A stretch of 64,000 nt of DNA from Schistosoma mansoni. Taxonomy: Eukaryota > Platyhelminthes > Trematoda > Strigeidida > Schistosomatidae. The notes beneath the pieces were generated by a model. That model was not told the origin of the DNA. It saw only the letters and a list, made by a program, of their open reading frames with translations, and ran no database searches. Position 1 is the stretch's first letter. The number at the start of each line of letters is the position of its first letter. The position numbers and the translations under genes were made by a program. The DNA lies in contig NC_031496.1 in the NCBI RefSeq assembly GCF_000237925.1, positions 7,551,801 through 7,615,800 on the forward strand, written 5' to 3'. Positions 22,601 through 34,208 of the stretch are shown here, in pieces.

Positions 22601-23960
22601 AGTGCGTTTGGTATAGTTAAACAAACAAGTACAGTAAAACGATCACTGGTACAATTGGTTATAATAATAATAATTGTTTCCGTTACACTAATCGCGTTCT
22701 CGTCATGAAAAGTATGTCACCTTAGATGTACTATATGCAAGAAAGTCGGTCATAAAGAAACAGTCTGCTGAACTAGAAAAAGCTTGATATCAAAGTCAGC
22801 GAAGTGTCCTCACGAGTATCAAAACAAGTGCATAAACAGTATATATGCTACATTGACTCTAAGCATAGCAGATAAAAGGTGTGTGGAATGAATGGTTAAT
22901 GGTGTTCATATTCGATTGTGATTGGATATAGCATCAAATATCACATTAATTTCCAAACGGACATGGAATTTAATTGGTTGCTCATATGTATTACCAACAG
23001 AGTACACAGCTCGGAACGCATCCGGAGACATATTAAGGCTTGTTGGAACAATAAAATGCTCTGTTGAATTCCGGAATAACTACTTTACAGGAAATTGTTA
23101 TTCAACGAACAAACATGACTTGGACCTCATTGGTATAGATTGGATAGATAGAATCAATAAATGGGATATACCATTGAGTGAAATATGCACGATGAAATGC
23201 GAAAATAGTCCTAGAGATCTACCCATAGTTCATGTAACTAAGAAAGCTATAACAGTAGCTTTCCACCACAATTCCATATTTAAGGATCCTGTGTTCGATC
23301 ATTAGTTGGGTCGCGGATGTTTCCGTACTTAGACGAAGCAATTTCTTGACTTTCAATAGTTGCCTAGCTTAAGGAGATTTGTGATCTAATATCCAAATTC
23401 TAATTTTACCTATGTGTTTTTGGACTTATACATTGTGAAACTAGTCCCATTTTATAAACTCAATAAATAACTAATGTGTGGGCAAGGATGATAATGAATG
23501 GTTGTTTTGCTTAGTCAGACTTGTAGAGAGTCTTACTGGCGTTAAGTGGGTTATATATTCTCCTGTCATTATTATTATCTTGATTATTGATCGATTGTCC
23601 AGTTGTTGTTGGGTTGTATCGGTTTGGTGTGGAAATATATTTACGTTATTGTCAGGCTAATCACGTATTCCTGATCTGCGTTATGTTGCAGTTCTGTAGA
23701 ATAGACACGAGAAGGGAATCTAGTGTAGATATTCGTTTAAGATAAATTAAGGTCACATTCGTGTGTACAAGGGAAATAGACTGTTATAACAGTTTATTTC
23801 GTATGTTTGTCTTTTATGTTTATTTTCTTATAAATCACAATAGTTCGCGTTTCACGTACGGATTTATTCTACTTGTTCTAACCATAACCTTTAACAGAAT
23901 AACTAAACAACATCAAAGAAATAACATCAGAATTATGATATCCATAAGGTAAAACCAATT
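22601..23960 (+). mobile_element. Gypsy-type relic, internally shortened, plus strand
   Basis: A leader-like segment (22608-22710) is followed by a zinc knuckle (RCTICKKVGHKETVC near 22723-22767), then a retropepsin frame (22922-23305) with DIASNITLISKRTWN and DLDLIGIDWIDRINKWD. LTR-like DNA follows from about 23340. Reverse transcriptase and integrase are absent. The leader segment also occurs in reverse at 24232-24345, marking a second, oppositely oriented copy. Broken; few obvious breaks inside the retained protease. Confidence 0.65.
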
Positions 23961-24207
23961 TTTCAGTCGTAGGTTTCAGTAAACTGTCATTATATAAAAA
24001 GATATGAAAAATGTACGTATTTACTAAGTAAATTACTTGGTGTATTACTTCTTTCGTGTTCATTTCCATCATAATGACTGAAGGTTTTATTATCGGCTAC
24101 AGTGATATGATAACAATCTGTTGTAGAGACACATATTACTCATTCTTCATCAGGAATTGAAATATTGAGATTATTACTAGAAGACTTTTGATGGAATGAT
24201 GATTTTG

Positions 24208-24620
24208 TTATTCCAGATGGTTTTGTAGTGACCTGCTTCTCTCGACAAGAACGCGATTGGTATAATGGAAACAATTATTATTATAATCAATTGTACCAGT
24301 GATTGTTTTACTGTACTCGTTGTTGTTTAACCATATCAAAGTTACTTTTCGTTCGGTCGTCCGCTTTTTCCGTTCGAACTTTTTGCGCTCTGCTTTTATT
24401 GCCTGTACTCGTTGACACGTCTCGGTATTCTTTCGATACCACGAGGTCGCCAATAAATATACTTTATCTGGACTAATTACAGCCTTTTGGTTTACGAACT
24501 ATCAAAGGAACCAAGTCGTTTTCGGGTGCGTATTCTTACTGTAGTGGTGATCATGGTCAATCGAAACCCGACGCCATCTACAGTTTTACTATCACTGATT
24601 GTATACTGTTAGTGTTTTCA
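24208..24620 (-). mobile_element. Gypsy-type 5' end (LTR edge, primer site, leader)
   Basis: On the minus strand the sequence TATTGGCGACCTCGTGG near 24440-24456 has the form of an LTR end followed by a tRNA primer-binding site (TGGCGAC..). To the left follows a short frame and the leader that matches 22608-22710 in reverse. To the right, up to about 24620, lies the putative LTR. Fragment only. Confidence 0.45.
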
Positions 24621-25077
24621 TGATCACAAGAAGAATCATTGTGATTTTGTTCATTTGAAAAATAATGAGAAACCTGTTTAACTGTGGTATGTAATCAGTA
24701 GATTAATCTCGATTGATGGATTGAAGCAAAATTGGAATGAGGAAAACACTTGATGTCAATGATATTTGATCTTAAGTTATGTAAACTGTTAGTCATAGTT
24801 TAAAACAATGATTATCTGTTACTAAACAGATTTCATGTGGTTAACAAGTACATATTATACGTCAATGTGAATTTGTCATATTCTGTGGTTTAATTCACTT
24901 TTTAAAATCTGTTGATATACTGAAACAATCAGCTATTTAGAGAAAGTCTAAGACAAAATGGAAAGCTTTATTGTTACAAATTTATCGTTCTTACCTGACT
25001 GAAAGAAACACGTAGAATGCGATCAAAGTTGATAAAATAATGTGTTAGTTCATAATAGTCAACCAAAATTTTCTTAT
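24621..25077. other. Intergenic AT-rich, nothing seen
   Basis: No convincing frame, splice site pair or known repeat was recognised. Confidence 0.5.
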
Positions 25078-25080
25078 TAA

Positions 25081-25485
25081 TTGTTACTGAATATGATCTG
25101 TTCAGCTTTGTTCAGTATCCCTGGAGTAAAACCAACATTTAATTTCATTTCTAATCGAATGATGAATACATATCACTTCTGTTATGTTCTAAACCCTATG
25201 ATATATCACCTGATTGAATCACCGATTAGAAAACCGATTTATGTGACCTTGACACTGTGCCAACAACAACACCTTAATCAGTACGAACAGCTATGTATCA
25301 ACTCCGAGTCCTTATTGGTCCTTCTTGCCTTACCCTGCCCGTTCAGTCCAGTAAGCAATCTGAGCCTTCAGTGTATGAATAATGTATTTCAGACACGTAC
25401 AGTTTATATACAAGAAGACCAGGCCGCATTAGATTGCAAAACTAAAAATAATAACTATGCAAGATCAAGTGAAAAGCAGCTGTGA
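25081..25485 (+). CDS. Possible exon fragment with a GPCR-like NPxxY motif
   Basis: An open frame of 134 codons (starting after a stop, no ATG needed for an exon) contains HFCYVLNPMIYHLIESPIRK. The L-N-P-x-I-Y core followed by a short basic helix is the usual end of the seventh membrane helix of rhodopsin-type receptors. The residues before it (FNFISNRMMNTY) are only moderately helix-like, and the remaining frame after residue 60 does not look like receptor. No clean acceptor was identified. This may be chance; treat as a lead only. Confidence 0.25.
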   Translation: MLLNMICSALFSIPGVKPTFNFISNRMMNTYHFCYVLNPMIYHLIESPIRKPIYVTLTLCQQQHLNQYEQLCINSESLLVLLALPCPFSPVSNLSLQCMNNVFQTRTVYIQEDQAALDCKTKNNNYARSSEKQL

Positions 25486-25499
25486 CTGTGAGAGACCGT

Positions 25500-26515
25500 A
25501 ACAAATATATTTGGAATAAGTTAAGAATAGTAAGTCGTAAATTTAGTAACCGATGGGTCAAATGAAAGCTTATAATGAAAGAAATAGAAGTACATATAGG
25601 ATCTAGCTACTTAACATTGGCTTTATATTTGTGTGTGATTGTATTTTCCTGTTGTTTGGTATTGAGGACTGAAATTGATCAGTCTCTATTGTTTAATGTA
25701 CATTCTGAGTGGACTACTTAAACACTGCCACTTAGTCACATATTCACAGGAAGTTGACTCATAGCTAGGAGCAGAATTCATGATACTAGTTTGGTCATAA
25801 CCGAAGATTAGTACTAGGATTCAGGTACGTCTAGTTAAGTCAAGTCAGATGTCCAGGTTATCACTGCTATTCATCATTCAACTTTACCGAGGCAACTGAT
25901 GTACAAGTTATGCTACTTAATAAAAATTTCTTCATTGTTAACATTTGACATAGATTCTGTATGAGAATAATGTCTGGCCACAGATAACAGAAAGCTAGGT
26001 TGAACAGTATATGTAGCCAAATCGGAAATAGGTCTCATATTTTCAGAGTTCCAAACATTTAAATGGAACTTTTTATGGTATTCTTGATCATGAGTGGCAC
26101 AAATTGCCGGTTGAATGAATGATTTATGGTTAACATTTGAAAGTTGAGGGTGCCTCATTAGTTTCTAACTTTTCTCCCTCTTCTAAATAATTATTTCTCA
26201 GTTTGGAACATGTTATTTTATCCACAGCTATTTGATTTCTAACAGAGAGTTCACAATTACTTGTTTTCTGTTTATGTTATATTAAGGATCGCATTTTGTA
26301 ACTGATCAATATATATTTTTTCAGTAAACAGCGTGAATAAAAGTAGCTTCAAGCCTAACTGAGATAGCTAACATTAAAATAAAAGTATTTCCAGCTACTG
26401 GTTTCCTTACTGGATTAGACATGCACCGTACTTTCGAAAATTTAAAGTGTAATCAATTCTTAAATTTGAATAAACTGAAAGATCTGTTCAAAGAGTTGTT
26501 TTGTTAACAGACATC
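25500..26515. other. Intergenic AT-rich, nothing seen
   Basis: Only short frames with no recognisable motif, including an 81-codon minus frame at 25913-26158. Confidence 0.5.
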
Positions 26516-26800
26516 TATTATTCACTTAGTATTGTTTGTTTGAATCTTCCCATTGGTGCTTTAGGACTGCGACTGGTTAGCCTGTAATCGGCATATGTGC
26601 ATACTGTGCGTATTGCCTCGATATAGCCTTAATTCATAAGCATGGTTAGCAAGGATGGATAGTGGCTAGCAGTGGAATTAAGGACGCGCGTTTCGTCCTA
26701 TTTGGGACTCGTCAGTTGGGTATACCTGCATCTCAGAGTTGATATTCATTCTGGGACTCGAACCCAGTACCTTTCGCTTCAAACATCTATTATATTCAGT
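26516..26800 (-). mobile_element. SM-alpha type hammerhead SINE
   Basis: On the minus strand it reads from a tRNA-like part with B box GGGTTCGAGTCCC (26752-26764), through AACTCTGAGATGCAGG, a hammerhead, and the ACTGCTAGCCACTATCCATC block, into the 3' part that ends in AACAAACAATACTAAGTGAA near 26516. The 5' A-box region is missing. The order matches the known schistosome SM-alpha repeat of about 0.34 kb. Confidence 0.85.
26678..26722 (-). ncRNA. SM-alpha hammerhead ribozyme
   Basis: The core CTGACGA (26709-26715 on minus), stem II GTCC-CAAATA-GGAC and GAAA (26691-26694) are all intact, and a GTC cleavage triplet follows. Stem I is weakened because the downstream side reads TTAATT instead of TGGATT. 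Confidence 0.75.
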
Positions 26801-27039
26801 TTTGAATACCATCATCTGGAAAATACAAATACATACCGTTATTAGTACTGTATCACATGATTTGACAATAAGGTTGAGTACAGGAAAGAACTAACTAGCT
26901 TATTTCTATGTTCATGTACATTTCTGACTTATCACAAAACTCCAGTAGTTTGTTCATCAATAACTCACTCCGATATTCCAATTTGAGGTCGTTCTGTAAC
27001 TCATTAGTTGAAAGTCATTGAACTGTATGATCAATAAGC

Positions 27040-27345
27040 TATGCTTTTAATATAATAACACAAATTAGGGTGGGTGAGCATGTACCAAAATGGTTGAAGA
27101 AACAAATAGCATCAAGTGACCCAATAAGAGTAGAGGATAAACATCCATCATCCTCTATTGCCAAACATATGATGGAAACAGGTCATAAGATTGATCTTAA
27201 CTCGGTTTTTGTGGTGTTTTATAAAAGTGTAAAAGTGCGTATACTAAAGTTTATTGAAGCCTTAGCCATACGAAAATTCAAACCCCATTTGTGTATTTAA
27301 AAACAATTTTGTCTCATCTTAAACCTACTCTGGTAATATTATTAT
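27040..27345 (+). mobile_element. Penelope-like element fragment, GIY-YIG C-terminal part
   Basis: The frame from 27070 reads GEHVPKWLKKQIASSDPIRV, then SIAKHMMETGHKIDLNSVF, then EALAIRKFKPHLC. This is the second half of the GIY-YIG endonuclease of Penelope-like elements (R-x-x-EH, then SxIAxHxxxTGHxID, then E-A-x-x-I). The catalytic GIY and YIG strands lie upstream and are not preserved. Sequence differs clearly from the copies at 40473 and 57180, so it belongs to another Penelope-like lineage. Confidence 0.7.
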
Positions 27346-28150
27346 AATCAGACGCTACATAAGCGGATAGACCAAGGGCAATGAAATATACCTCTATATA
27401 CTAATCAAAAGAAACTGACGATGCTTCACAATTCACAATAGCGAATTCAAGATCATCGGAGAGCAGAAATCAGAAACATTAGGATTAATTACCAAGTAAA
27501 AAATGAATTGAAAGGAAATGTCAGTATGCCTAATATTTAAAGAAGTGCAGTTAAGACTAAAAATACTTTTATTCAGTTTCATATGCTACTGAAATACTTG
27601 AAAGTTGTGTCACAAACATATTCCAAAAGAAAAATTACAGGGAGTAAGAGGGTTTACGAAGGCAAATCTACCGTCATATGAGAATCCCAAATTAACATCA
27701 CAGTCGTCGTCTAACAAAAGTCCTGATTCACAAGTAGGAACTTTGGAGTTAATTATATTTTAAATGAGTATAAATGTCCAATGTTCATATTAAATGATTG
27801 TTACATCACATAGTTACGCCTATTTATACTTCATTATGGAATCAGTAAAGCCATTATCACAATAGAAGATTTTGGCTGATTCTATGATATTCTAGATGTT
27901 GGTTTAATCTTACTTTGTTGATATAATGCGGCAACTTAGACAGATTCAACTTTGAGTCAAACCCTAACTTATTTATCGCCGGCTTCATGGGATTTGAGGT
28001 TAGGTACGTCTATGTTTGAAATGATTCAACTTCAAACGGAACAATTACTCAGAATTCTTTCATTTTCAATAGTTCATCAGCTGATATCAATCCCTAATGG
28101 AAGATTGTCCGTCAAAATATGCAATTGAATAGTTTGAAAATCTGTAGTAT
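27346..28150. other. Intergenic AT-rich, nothing seen
   Basis: No recognised coding sequence or repeat. Confidence 0.5.
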
Positions 28151-28560
28151 CGGTTTATATGTTAAGCCCATATACTTTATTCTAGCTACTGGCCAAGCTA
28201 ATTCACCCATATATTATGAGTCATATTTTGATCTTGTTAATCATTCGCTTATTAACCTTGACTATATTTTTATATGAGCGCATGTGTATGCAAACTTCGT
28301 ATCTTATTCATCATATGTCTGTCATTCATTTTTGTCTGATTATAAATATTGTGTAATGCTTGCTCATAGCGAGTTGGCTTCCCAGCCATCTCCACTATGC
28401 ATCATCTCTGCTTTGCTCGCTTACACTTGCTCATGTACTCTCGGCTTTCTGGTTTTCATCATTCATCAATAAAGATGTAGTTGCCGCTTCCTTTTGCCTT
28501 CTGATTTTATACACCGTTAAGATTGGTATAATAACGGTTATCGAAGTGAACTATTAATGA
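28150..28560 (+). mobile_element. Possible solo LTR
   Basis: The block CATATTTTGATCTTGTTAAT near 28227 parallels the LTR block near 18343 in the tandem unit, and a polyadenylation-type AATAAA lies at 28468. Similarity is weak and the ends are not defined. Confidence 0.3.
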
Positions 28561-29400
28561 AGCACGGCACTACAAATCAACCAAAGTTATTCTTATTTCG
28601 CTGATTCTATCGCTGTCACTATACTGATCATAAAATTCTGGTCACACCTTAACATTCCGTGATATTGAACTTTACCTAGTTTAAAATGAATGAAGATTAT
28701 ACAAGCTATGTGATGCACCTTACAGGCATAAATCAACCAGTGAGTACAAGCCGATAATGTTATCTTGGATTTAATATAGTGAAACTGGATGCATTCTAAT
28801 ATTCAGTTAATTGAACAAATACTTATTGTACATTGAGTATCAGTTTAGTTAAAAGTAAACATTGAAACTCGTTAAATTTCCTCCGTCTATAATTCATCCA
28901 TTTGAAGTTTGTTAAGTGAAATGAATTAAGTGTCTGTTGATGCCACGTTGATGTTTTCCTCATGAGCTTGAACAATAAACGGAATTTCACTGGAACTTAG
29001 TGTGTTCACATGTCACAATTTTCATTTTCATTAAGTTACATTACTTGACTAAGTTTGTTTTCTTTTAGGTAAATATGTGCTAGAGATGATCACGGTAATT
29101 TACTGGAAAAAGCAGTATACATTCCTCTGATGTTGTAATCAGGTCCCAATCGAAACTTGAAGTTATTTACAAGACATGAAATACATGCATTTTATCTACT
29201 GACACTAGTTATCGAACTTTAACCTTACATTAATGAATTAATTCAGTTCTGTCTTCATAGTTTTAACTTGAAAATGTGTTATTATTAATCTATCAATATA
29301 AGGGTCATGAAGATTGTTGAAAATTATTGAGATCACGAACCTAAGTTAGACAATTATTGAAAGCCTGAAAGCATATGACAACTGTTTGTCCTCCTTAGCA
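28561..29400. other. Intergenic AT-rich, nothing seen
   Basis: Only short frames. A pyrimidine run with AG near 29055-29070 could be a splice acceptor, but no exon could be supported. Confidence 0.4.
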
Positions 29401-29459
29401 GTGCTCATCTACCACCCCGCCCCTGAGGATTCAACCCAAAATTTTCTATATTGGGTCAA

Positions 29460-29900
29460 AACCCCTACATAAATCATCATAATGTGCTTACTAGTGACTG
29501 GCTCCGAGAGGAAATTTCCTGGGTTTTAATGACGACCTGTTACCAGTGGAGTTTAAGTGTGATGATTATGGAGATGTCGTTCAGAAGAACGATGAAAGCT
29601 CTACGACCAAACCATCCAGCTCAGAGAACAAAACTCCATCAAAATGATTACGAAGAAGGTACCCACCGAAGAAAATGGTTGGTTGTGCAATACTGCTGAT
29701 TGATTGAAGTTAAACTTATAAATCATTGAGTCTCAGTTCGGTGCCCTGAGGATTTGGTGCTTGTATATAAGGCAAAAGGCTCTGGGTTCGATATCTTCTG
29801 TGGTTGTTAATCCTTAGTGGTGAGGACTCTCATTCTAGAACGAAACAGCTGTCTAGTGCTCCCAGATTTTCAGTGGTTCTATATCTCGTATTGATCAGTG
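29460..29900 (+). mobile_element. Beta hammerhead SINE, old copy with an insert
   Basis: Order of blocks: TAGTGACTGGCTCC (29490), a tRNA-like part with CTGGGTTCGATATC (29791), a decayed ribozyme region near 29815-29860 (GAACGAAACAG retained), then the tail CAGATTTTCAGTGGTTCTA. An insert at about 29573-29660 matches 48556-48720 (a Penelope-type end). Confidence 0.65.
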
Positions 29901-29967
29901 TTCTCAACAAAACAATATTATTAAATTGATTGAGTGCCTAAATAGTAAATTAATGGTTGTTTTCCAG

Positions 29968-30004
29968 ACATTCGATTTTTGCTATGACCCACCTGAGATA
30001 TCTG
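29968..30004 (+). CDS. Candidate orphan microexon, 37 nt
   Basis: A strong acceptor (GTTGTTTTCCAG, ending 29967) and a consensus donor (G then GTGAGT, 30004-30010) enclose 37 bases that read TFDFCYDPPEIS in one frame. Schistosome genes commonly include very short exons. Evidence is splice signals plus one open frame only; no product was recognised and chance occurrence is possible. Confidence 0.35.
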
Positions 30005-30228
30005 GTGAGTTTGTAATATTTTGTGTAACATTTAGACAGCTTATTAACTGACCGTAATTTCTGTTTATATTTATGAGGCTTGTGATTTGATGCTATAAAA
30101 TATCGTACCATGATGATTAACGTATAAACCTGCTTACTATCAACTCCCCTTTTGTGGCTAGCAGTAAAATTCGAGATACATAATTTGTTTTGTGTTCATC
30201 AGCTAATTGCACCTAGATTTCATTGTTA

Positions 30229-30345
30229 ACGGGACTCGAAACCAGTACCTATTGTTTGAAACGTCATTGTGTATGTTCAAACTGGAACTCGAAACCAGTA
30301 CCCATGGTTTCAGACTCCTTGCTCTTTATTAAGCTACAAAGTCTA
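30229..30345 (-). repeat. tRNA-like SINE head, duplicated B box
   Basis: Two minus-strand copies of a GGTACTGGTTTCGAGT-type B box at about 30232-30250 and 30285-30303 lie 50 bases apart. They resemble the SM-alpha head. No ribozyme follows. Confidence 0.5.
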
Positions 30346-30754
30346 GATAGCACCAACATTTTAACATGAATAAACGTATTTACTATCAAATTATTGATAT
30401 TCGAAACTTTATTCAGTCGGTATCTATTAGGATCTGTACATGGTAAATGCATACTTTGGAGGCGATCCAAGTAGAATAGAGAACGTGACTTTTAAGTTTT
30501 TGGACAAAATCTAAGTATCATACATAATAATTAGTAAAAATACTTTCATATAATGCTGAACACATTTAAAATGGTAGCGGAAAAATGATAATGTTAAGCG
30601 TATCGAACACTTCAATATGTCTTTTAAGATTGTTTATGGAACGGAAGCCGACACTATTCCTAAATCTTAACCACAAATCCATAATTCTGAAATAAAATTA
30701 ACCCTAATGGCACTACATTTTATAGACAGACTAATCTGATATCACATTTCATAT

Positions 30755-30870
30755 TTTTGAGTGAAATTCATTCATCCATTTGACTACAGATAATTTTTAC
30801 TTTATAGATGATATCAGTTCGTGATGGAAACTCGAACGTCAAATTTCTAACCCTAACTAGAAACATTCTG
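30755..30870 (+). repeat. Old fragment of the Merlin-end MITE
   Basis: The inner blocks (TTCATTCATCCATTTGACTA, GATGATATCAGTTCGTGAT, TTCTAACCCTAAC) match the interior of the MITEs at 34209-34498 and 58369-58657. Ends are lost. Confidence 0.55.
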
Positions 30871-31617
30871 AAGACTATTAAAGGTCGATTTGTGTTCTTT
30901 TAAGGGTTTAATGTAATAGACAGTCTGGATATACTTCGCAAAATGGTTATTTCCTTTTCCAAAAACCATCCACTTATAAACACCTTTTCCTCATTGGCTA
31001 GAAACTGGTCCCTATACAATACTGTCACCCTTGTATAGTTTCCATGTACATAAGTTTTGCTAAGCCTCTGAATATTTGATTAGCTCAATTTTATATAAAC
31101 TAATAAACAAAATGATGATAAGACATATTGAAGAGTTTCTAAGCCATCTCGAATTATCCATTCCAAATTCACATACAATAACAAAAGCTGATTCAATGCA
31201 GCTCTAAGTATCAACAACGGGATGATAAAAGTTGGGTTTTTTTCGAATATAAAATCTAATTTTTTTCTTTTCAAACTGATGAACAATCTTTTTGTATTTT
31301 CTGTATAATATTTAGTTTGTGAATATTGCCTCAAATCTGATTTCTTGATCAATTGAATAAAAATTACATAATTATTCAGGTGTAATAAGATGGAGATAAA
31401 GTGGAAATTATATATAGAGAAAAGATTGAAAAGGCGAATATATAGGTTATTTTGACACTTGTTCCTCCCTAATAATTTTCACGTCTCTCTTCTTTAGTTG
31501 ATTTCCATTTTATCTCCAATTTACTACACCTCAATCTTTACTGAATTTACATTTGACACTTGTAAACATTTTTAATAATATTGATGCTTACACAAAAAAA
31601 ATGTTGTTATGAAATAC
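30871..31617. other. Intergenic AT-rich, nothing seen
   Basis: A 90-codon minus frame at 31080-31352 has no recognisable motif. Confidence 0.45.
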
Positions 31618-31925
31618 TGTATAGAATAAGCAAAGATAGATGGTGGCTAACACTGGAATCCAGGACGCGTGTTTCGTTCCATTTGAGACTCCTCAGTCGG
31701 ATGCACCTGCATTCCAGACGGATGGACGGCCGTTTCGTTCTAGAATGGGACTCCTACTCAGCATTCACGTGCGAGACTGAATATACTGGGTTCAAATCTA
31801 CCGTGTGCGGGATCGTGGATACATTTCTGAGGAGTCCCACATTAAGACGAAACTGCCATCCAATGCTTCCAGGTTTTCGATGGTGGTCCAACATTGATCG
31901 ATTCATGATCCCAATCAAAAATAAA
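31618..31925. mobile_element. Composite of SM-alpha and beta hammerhead SINEs
   Basis: From left to right: an SM-alpha ribozyme part on the minus strand (31625-31715, core CTGAGGA and GAAA present but stem II weak), a beta ribozyme piece on minus (31720-31770), then a beta copy on plus (31795-31910) with a B-box remnant GGGTTCAAATC, a CTGAGGA core and GACGAAAC. The plus and minus beta pieces face one another. Confidence 0.7.
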
Positions 31926-32039
31926 ATAATTAACCTGAGATTTAGTGGAAGGCTGATAATAAATACATCTGTGTACTTTAGATCTTCTTCGATCCATGTC
32001 ACATTTTCAACTATAGACTATAACCCCCTCAAATAACTC

Positions 32040-32645
32040 TAATTGTTACCCATGAATTGATGATAAATAACTATTGTACAGAGTGGTCAATGACTGTTAG
32101 TCGATATAAAGTTCTTCTGTAATGTAGATAAAAATTATTCAGAGAATAAACATAAACGAATATAAGTTGTATAGATGCTTAATCCAAGCTTTTTACTTGT
32201 TTTAATATCAAGATATGAAACATCTAGTCAAAATACATAACATCAAAGATTTATTTATGGAAAATAAATTATCAACTTTCCACAATGTTCAAACAATTCA
32301 GTATCCACAGCTTCGTGCATTCATTGAACTAGATGGTCTATTTCCTATAACACAAATACCAGCCCTGTAATAGAAAATAGTAACAGTTAATTTAATACTT
32401 TACAGATACGAATTATGGTGGTAGTGAGTTTAATAACCAAGCAAAGGTTTAACCATTAGTTTAATGGTTATTCTACCAAAATAATGGGGGAATGATATAA
32501 GCGCTGAAACCGATATATTAAATACAGATACAAGGGATGGTACTAATTAGTTCCAGGATCCTAAGGGATCAGAAGATGTAAGATTCTACTGTAGTCATTA
32601 ACTACTTACTACTTGTATCTACTGATATCTCTATATAAAGTTGTT
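32040..32645. other. Intergenic AT-rich, nothing seen
   Basis: No coding or repeat signature recognised. Confidence 0.5.
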
Positions 32646-32649
32646 AACT

Positions 32650-32770
32650 AGACCTTTACGCCAAGGATTCACCAGATTGTACACGAAGAAAACCACTTGC
32701 ATCGGTTCAGGTTTCAGGGTATTATCTCAGCTCTTGCAAAAATAATTTGAAATATCAAATAAATCTACTC
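32650..32770 (+). repeat. Old family C fragment
   Basis: Blocks GAAGAAAACCACTTGCATCG and GGGTATTATCTCAGCTCTTG correspond to AAGAAAACCACCGGCTTCG and CAGTATCACAGCCCTCAC in family C. Clearly diverged. Confidence 0.55.
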
Positions 32771-33555
32771 TATACTTTAAACCGGATTGATTTCAGAGTA
32801 AAAGTCAAGATTCTTAATCGAATCCAATCAAAACTATTCTATGCTATACAAGTTTGAATTTAATACACAGTAACTTATAACAATGACTGTCATAGACATT
32901 TACATAATCAAATGGAAGTTCCTAACAAAAAACGGATTAGGTTATTTATAGACACCTTAATGAAGATTATGATGATCACTACACATTTACAATGTTTGTT
33001 TCCATAGAAAAATGTACTTATATCAGAAAATGATCATTTCCAATGTACTAGATGATCACGGGATTAAACTCTATATTTCACTACATTCACAAGAAATAAG
33101 ATAATTCATTTCTGAACAGCTCATGTTTATTGATTGTTGTAGTTAATTTAGAAAAGAGGAATGAAATGATGTGATTGTTGGTGTTTCTAATCATTTTGAT
33201 CAAGTTTCTATTGAAGAAATGCAATGTTCACAAGAAATATATAATCTTAGGTGACTTCACTTAAATAGGGCAATAACATTTAAAAATGAAGATACAATAT
33301 GTACAACATAATTGGTTTATTGTTACTTCAGGAAAGATTTCCTGAAATGTTGAATAGTTGCCTTCAGTTATTTTTATTCGGAGTATATTAGCTGTCTTGA
33401 GGAACTGTTACTTATCATATTTAATTACTAAAAATGCCATTGCTGATTATTATTTGTTTTAACTTTTGATTTATAGAAAAAATATTTGGTTAGTTTCTGA
33501 TAAGATTTAAGTTTCTTCAGTCAGAAGTCTTATATTACCTATCACTCTAAGTTCA
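32771..33555. other. Intergenic AT-rich, nothing seen
   Basis: No recognised feature. Confidence 0.5.
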
Positions 33556-33558
33556 TTA

Positions 33559-33976
33559 TTGTAAGCAAAGATGGATAGTGGCTAGCAGTGGAATCCAGGA
33601 CGCGCGTTTCGTAAGCTGGATGTATCTGCATTTCAGAGTTGATGTTCACTCTGGCACTCGAACCCAGTACCTTTCGCTTCAAACACCATCGCGTTATCCA
33701 CTCAGCTACTGAGTCCTGATAGCTACTTGCTTATGCAATGGGGTGAAGTTTAAATTCACTTAGTATTGTTTGTTTGAATCTTCCCATCGATGTTTAAGAT
33801 GGCAACTGGTCAGTCTCTTATTGGTATATCTGCACCCATCTTTGCTTATAACGCTTGAGAATTAAGGCTTTATCGAGGCAATATGCACAGTATGCACATA
33901 TAGTCAATAAGAGACTGATCAATTGCAGTCATAAGGATCAATGGGAAGATTCAAACAAACAATACTAAGTGAATTT
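33559..33976 (-). mobile_element. SM-alpha SINE with fold-back 3' part; ribozyme deleted
   Basis: The minus strand has an intact A-box region (TAGCTGAGTGGATAACGCGA, 33693-33712) and the B-box region, but about 20 bases covering stem II and the CTGANGA core are missing near 33613, so the ribozyme is dead. To the right, 33754-33976 holds two inverted copies of the 3' part (AACAAACAATACTAAGTGAA at both ends), forming a hairpin of about 95-base arms. Confidence 0.85.
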
Positions 33977-34208
33977 AAGTTCATTATATTTCCAAATCAA
34001 TCAATATATTAGTCCATTATCATCAAATTTTAATGAAAACTAATAGATAAATGACTACAAATGACTTCCAAGTAAATAGAAATAATCAAGTAATTTAAAG
34101 TTCCCTCATTTTTCAGAGTTGGATTCTTGTTCTCAACCTTACTGATAGAATATGTTATAAATGTTAAAATATCTTACTTTCTTCAAAATATCAATATTTT
34201 TTGTAGAT

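Noticed and set aside
31080-31352. 90-codon minus frame
   Set aside because: No recognisable domain, no splice or start context and a typical AT-rich chance frame.
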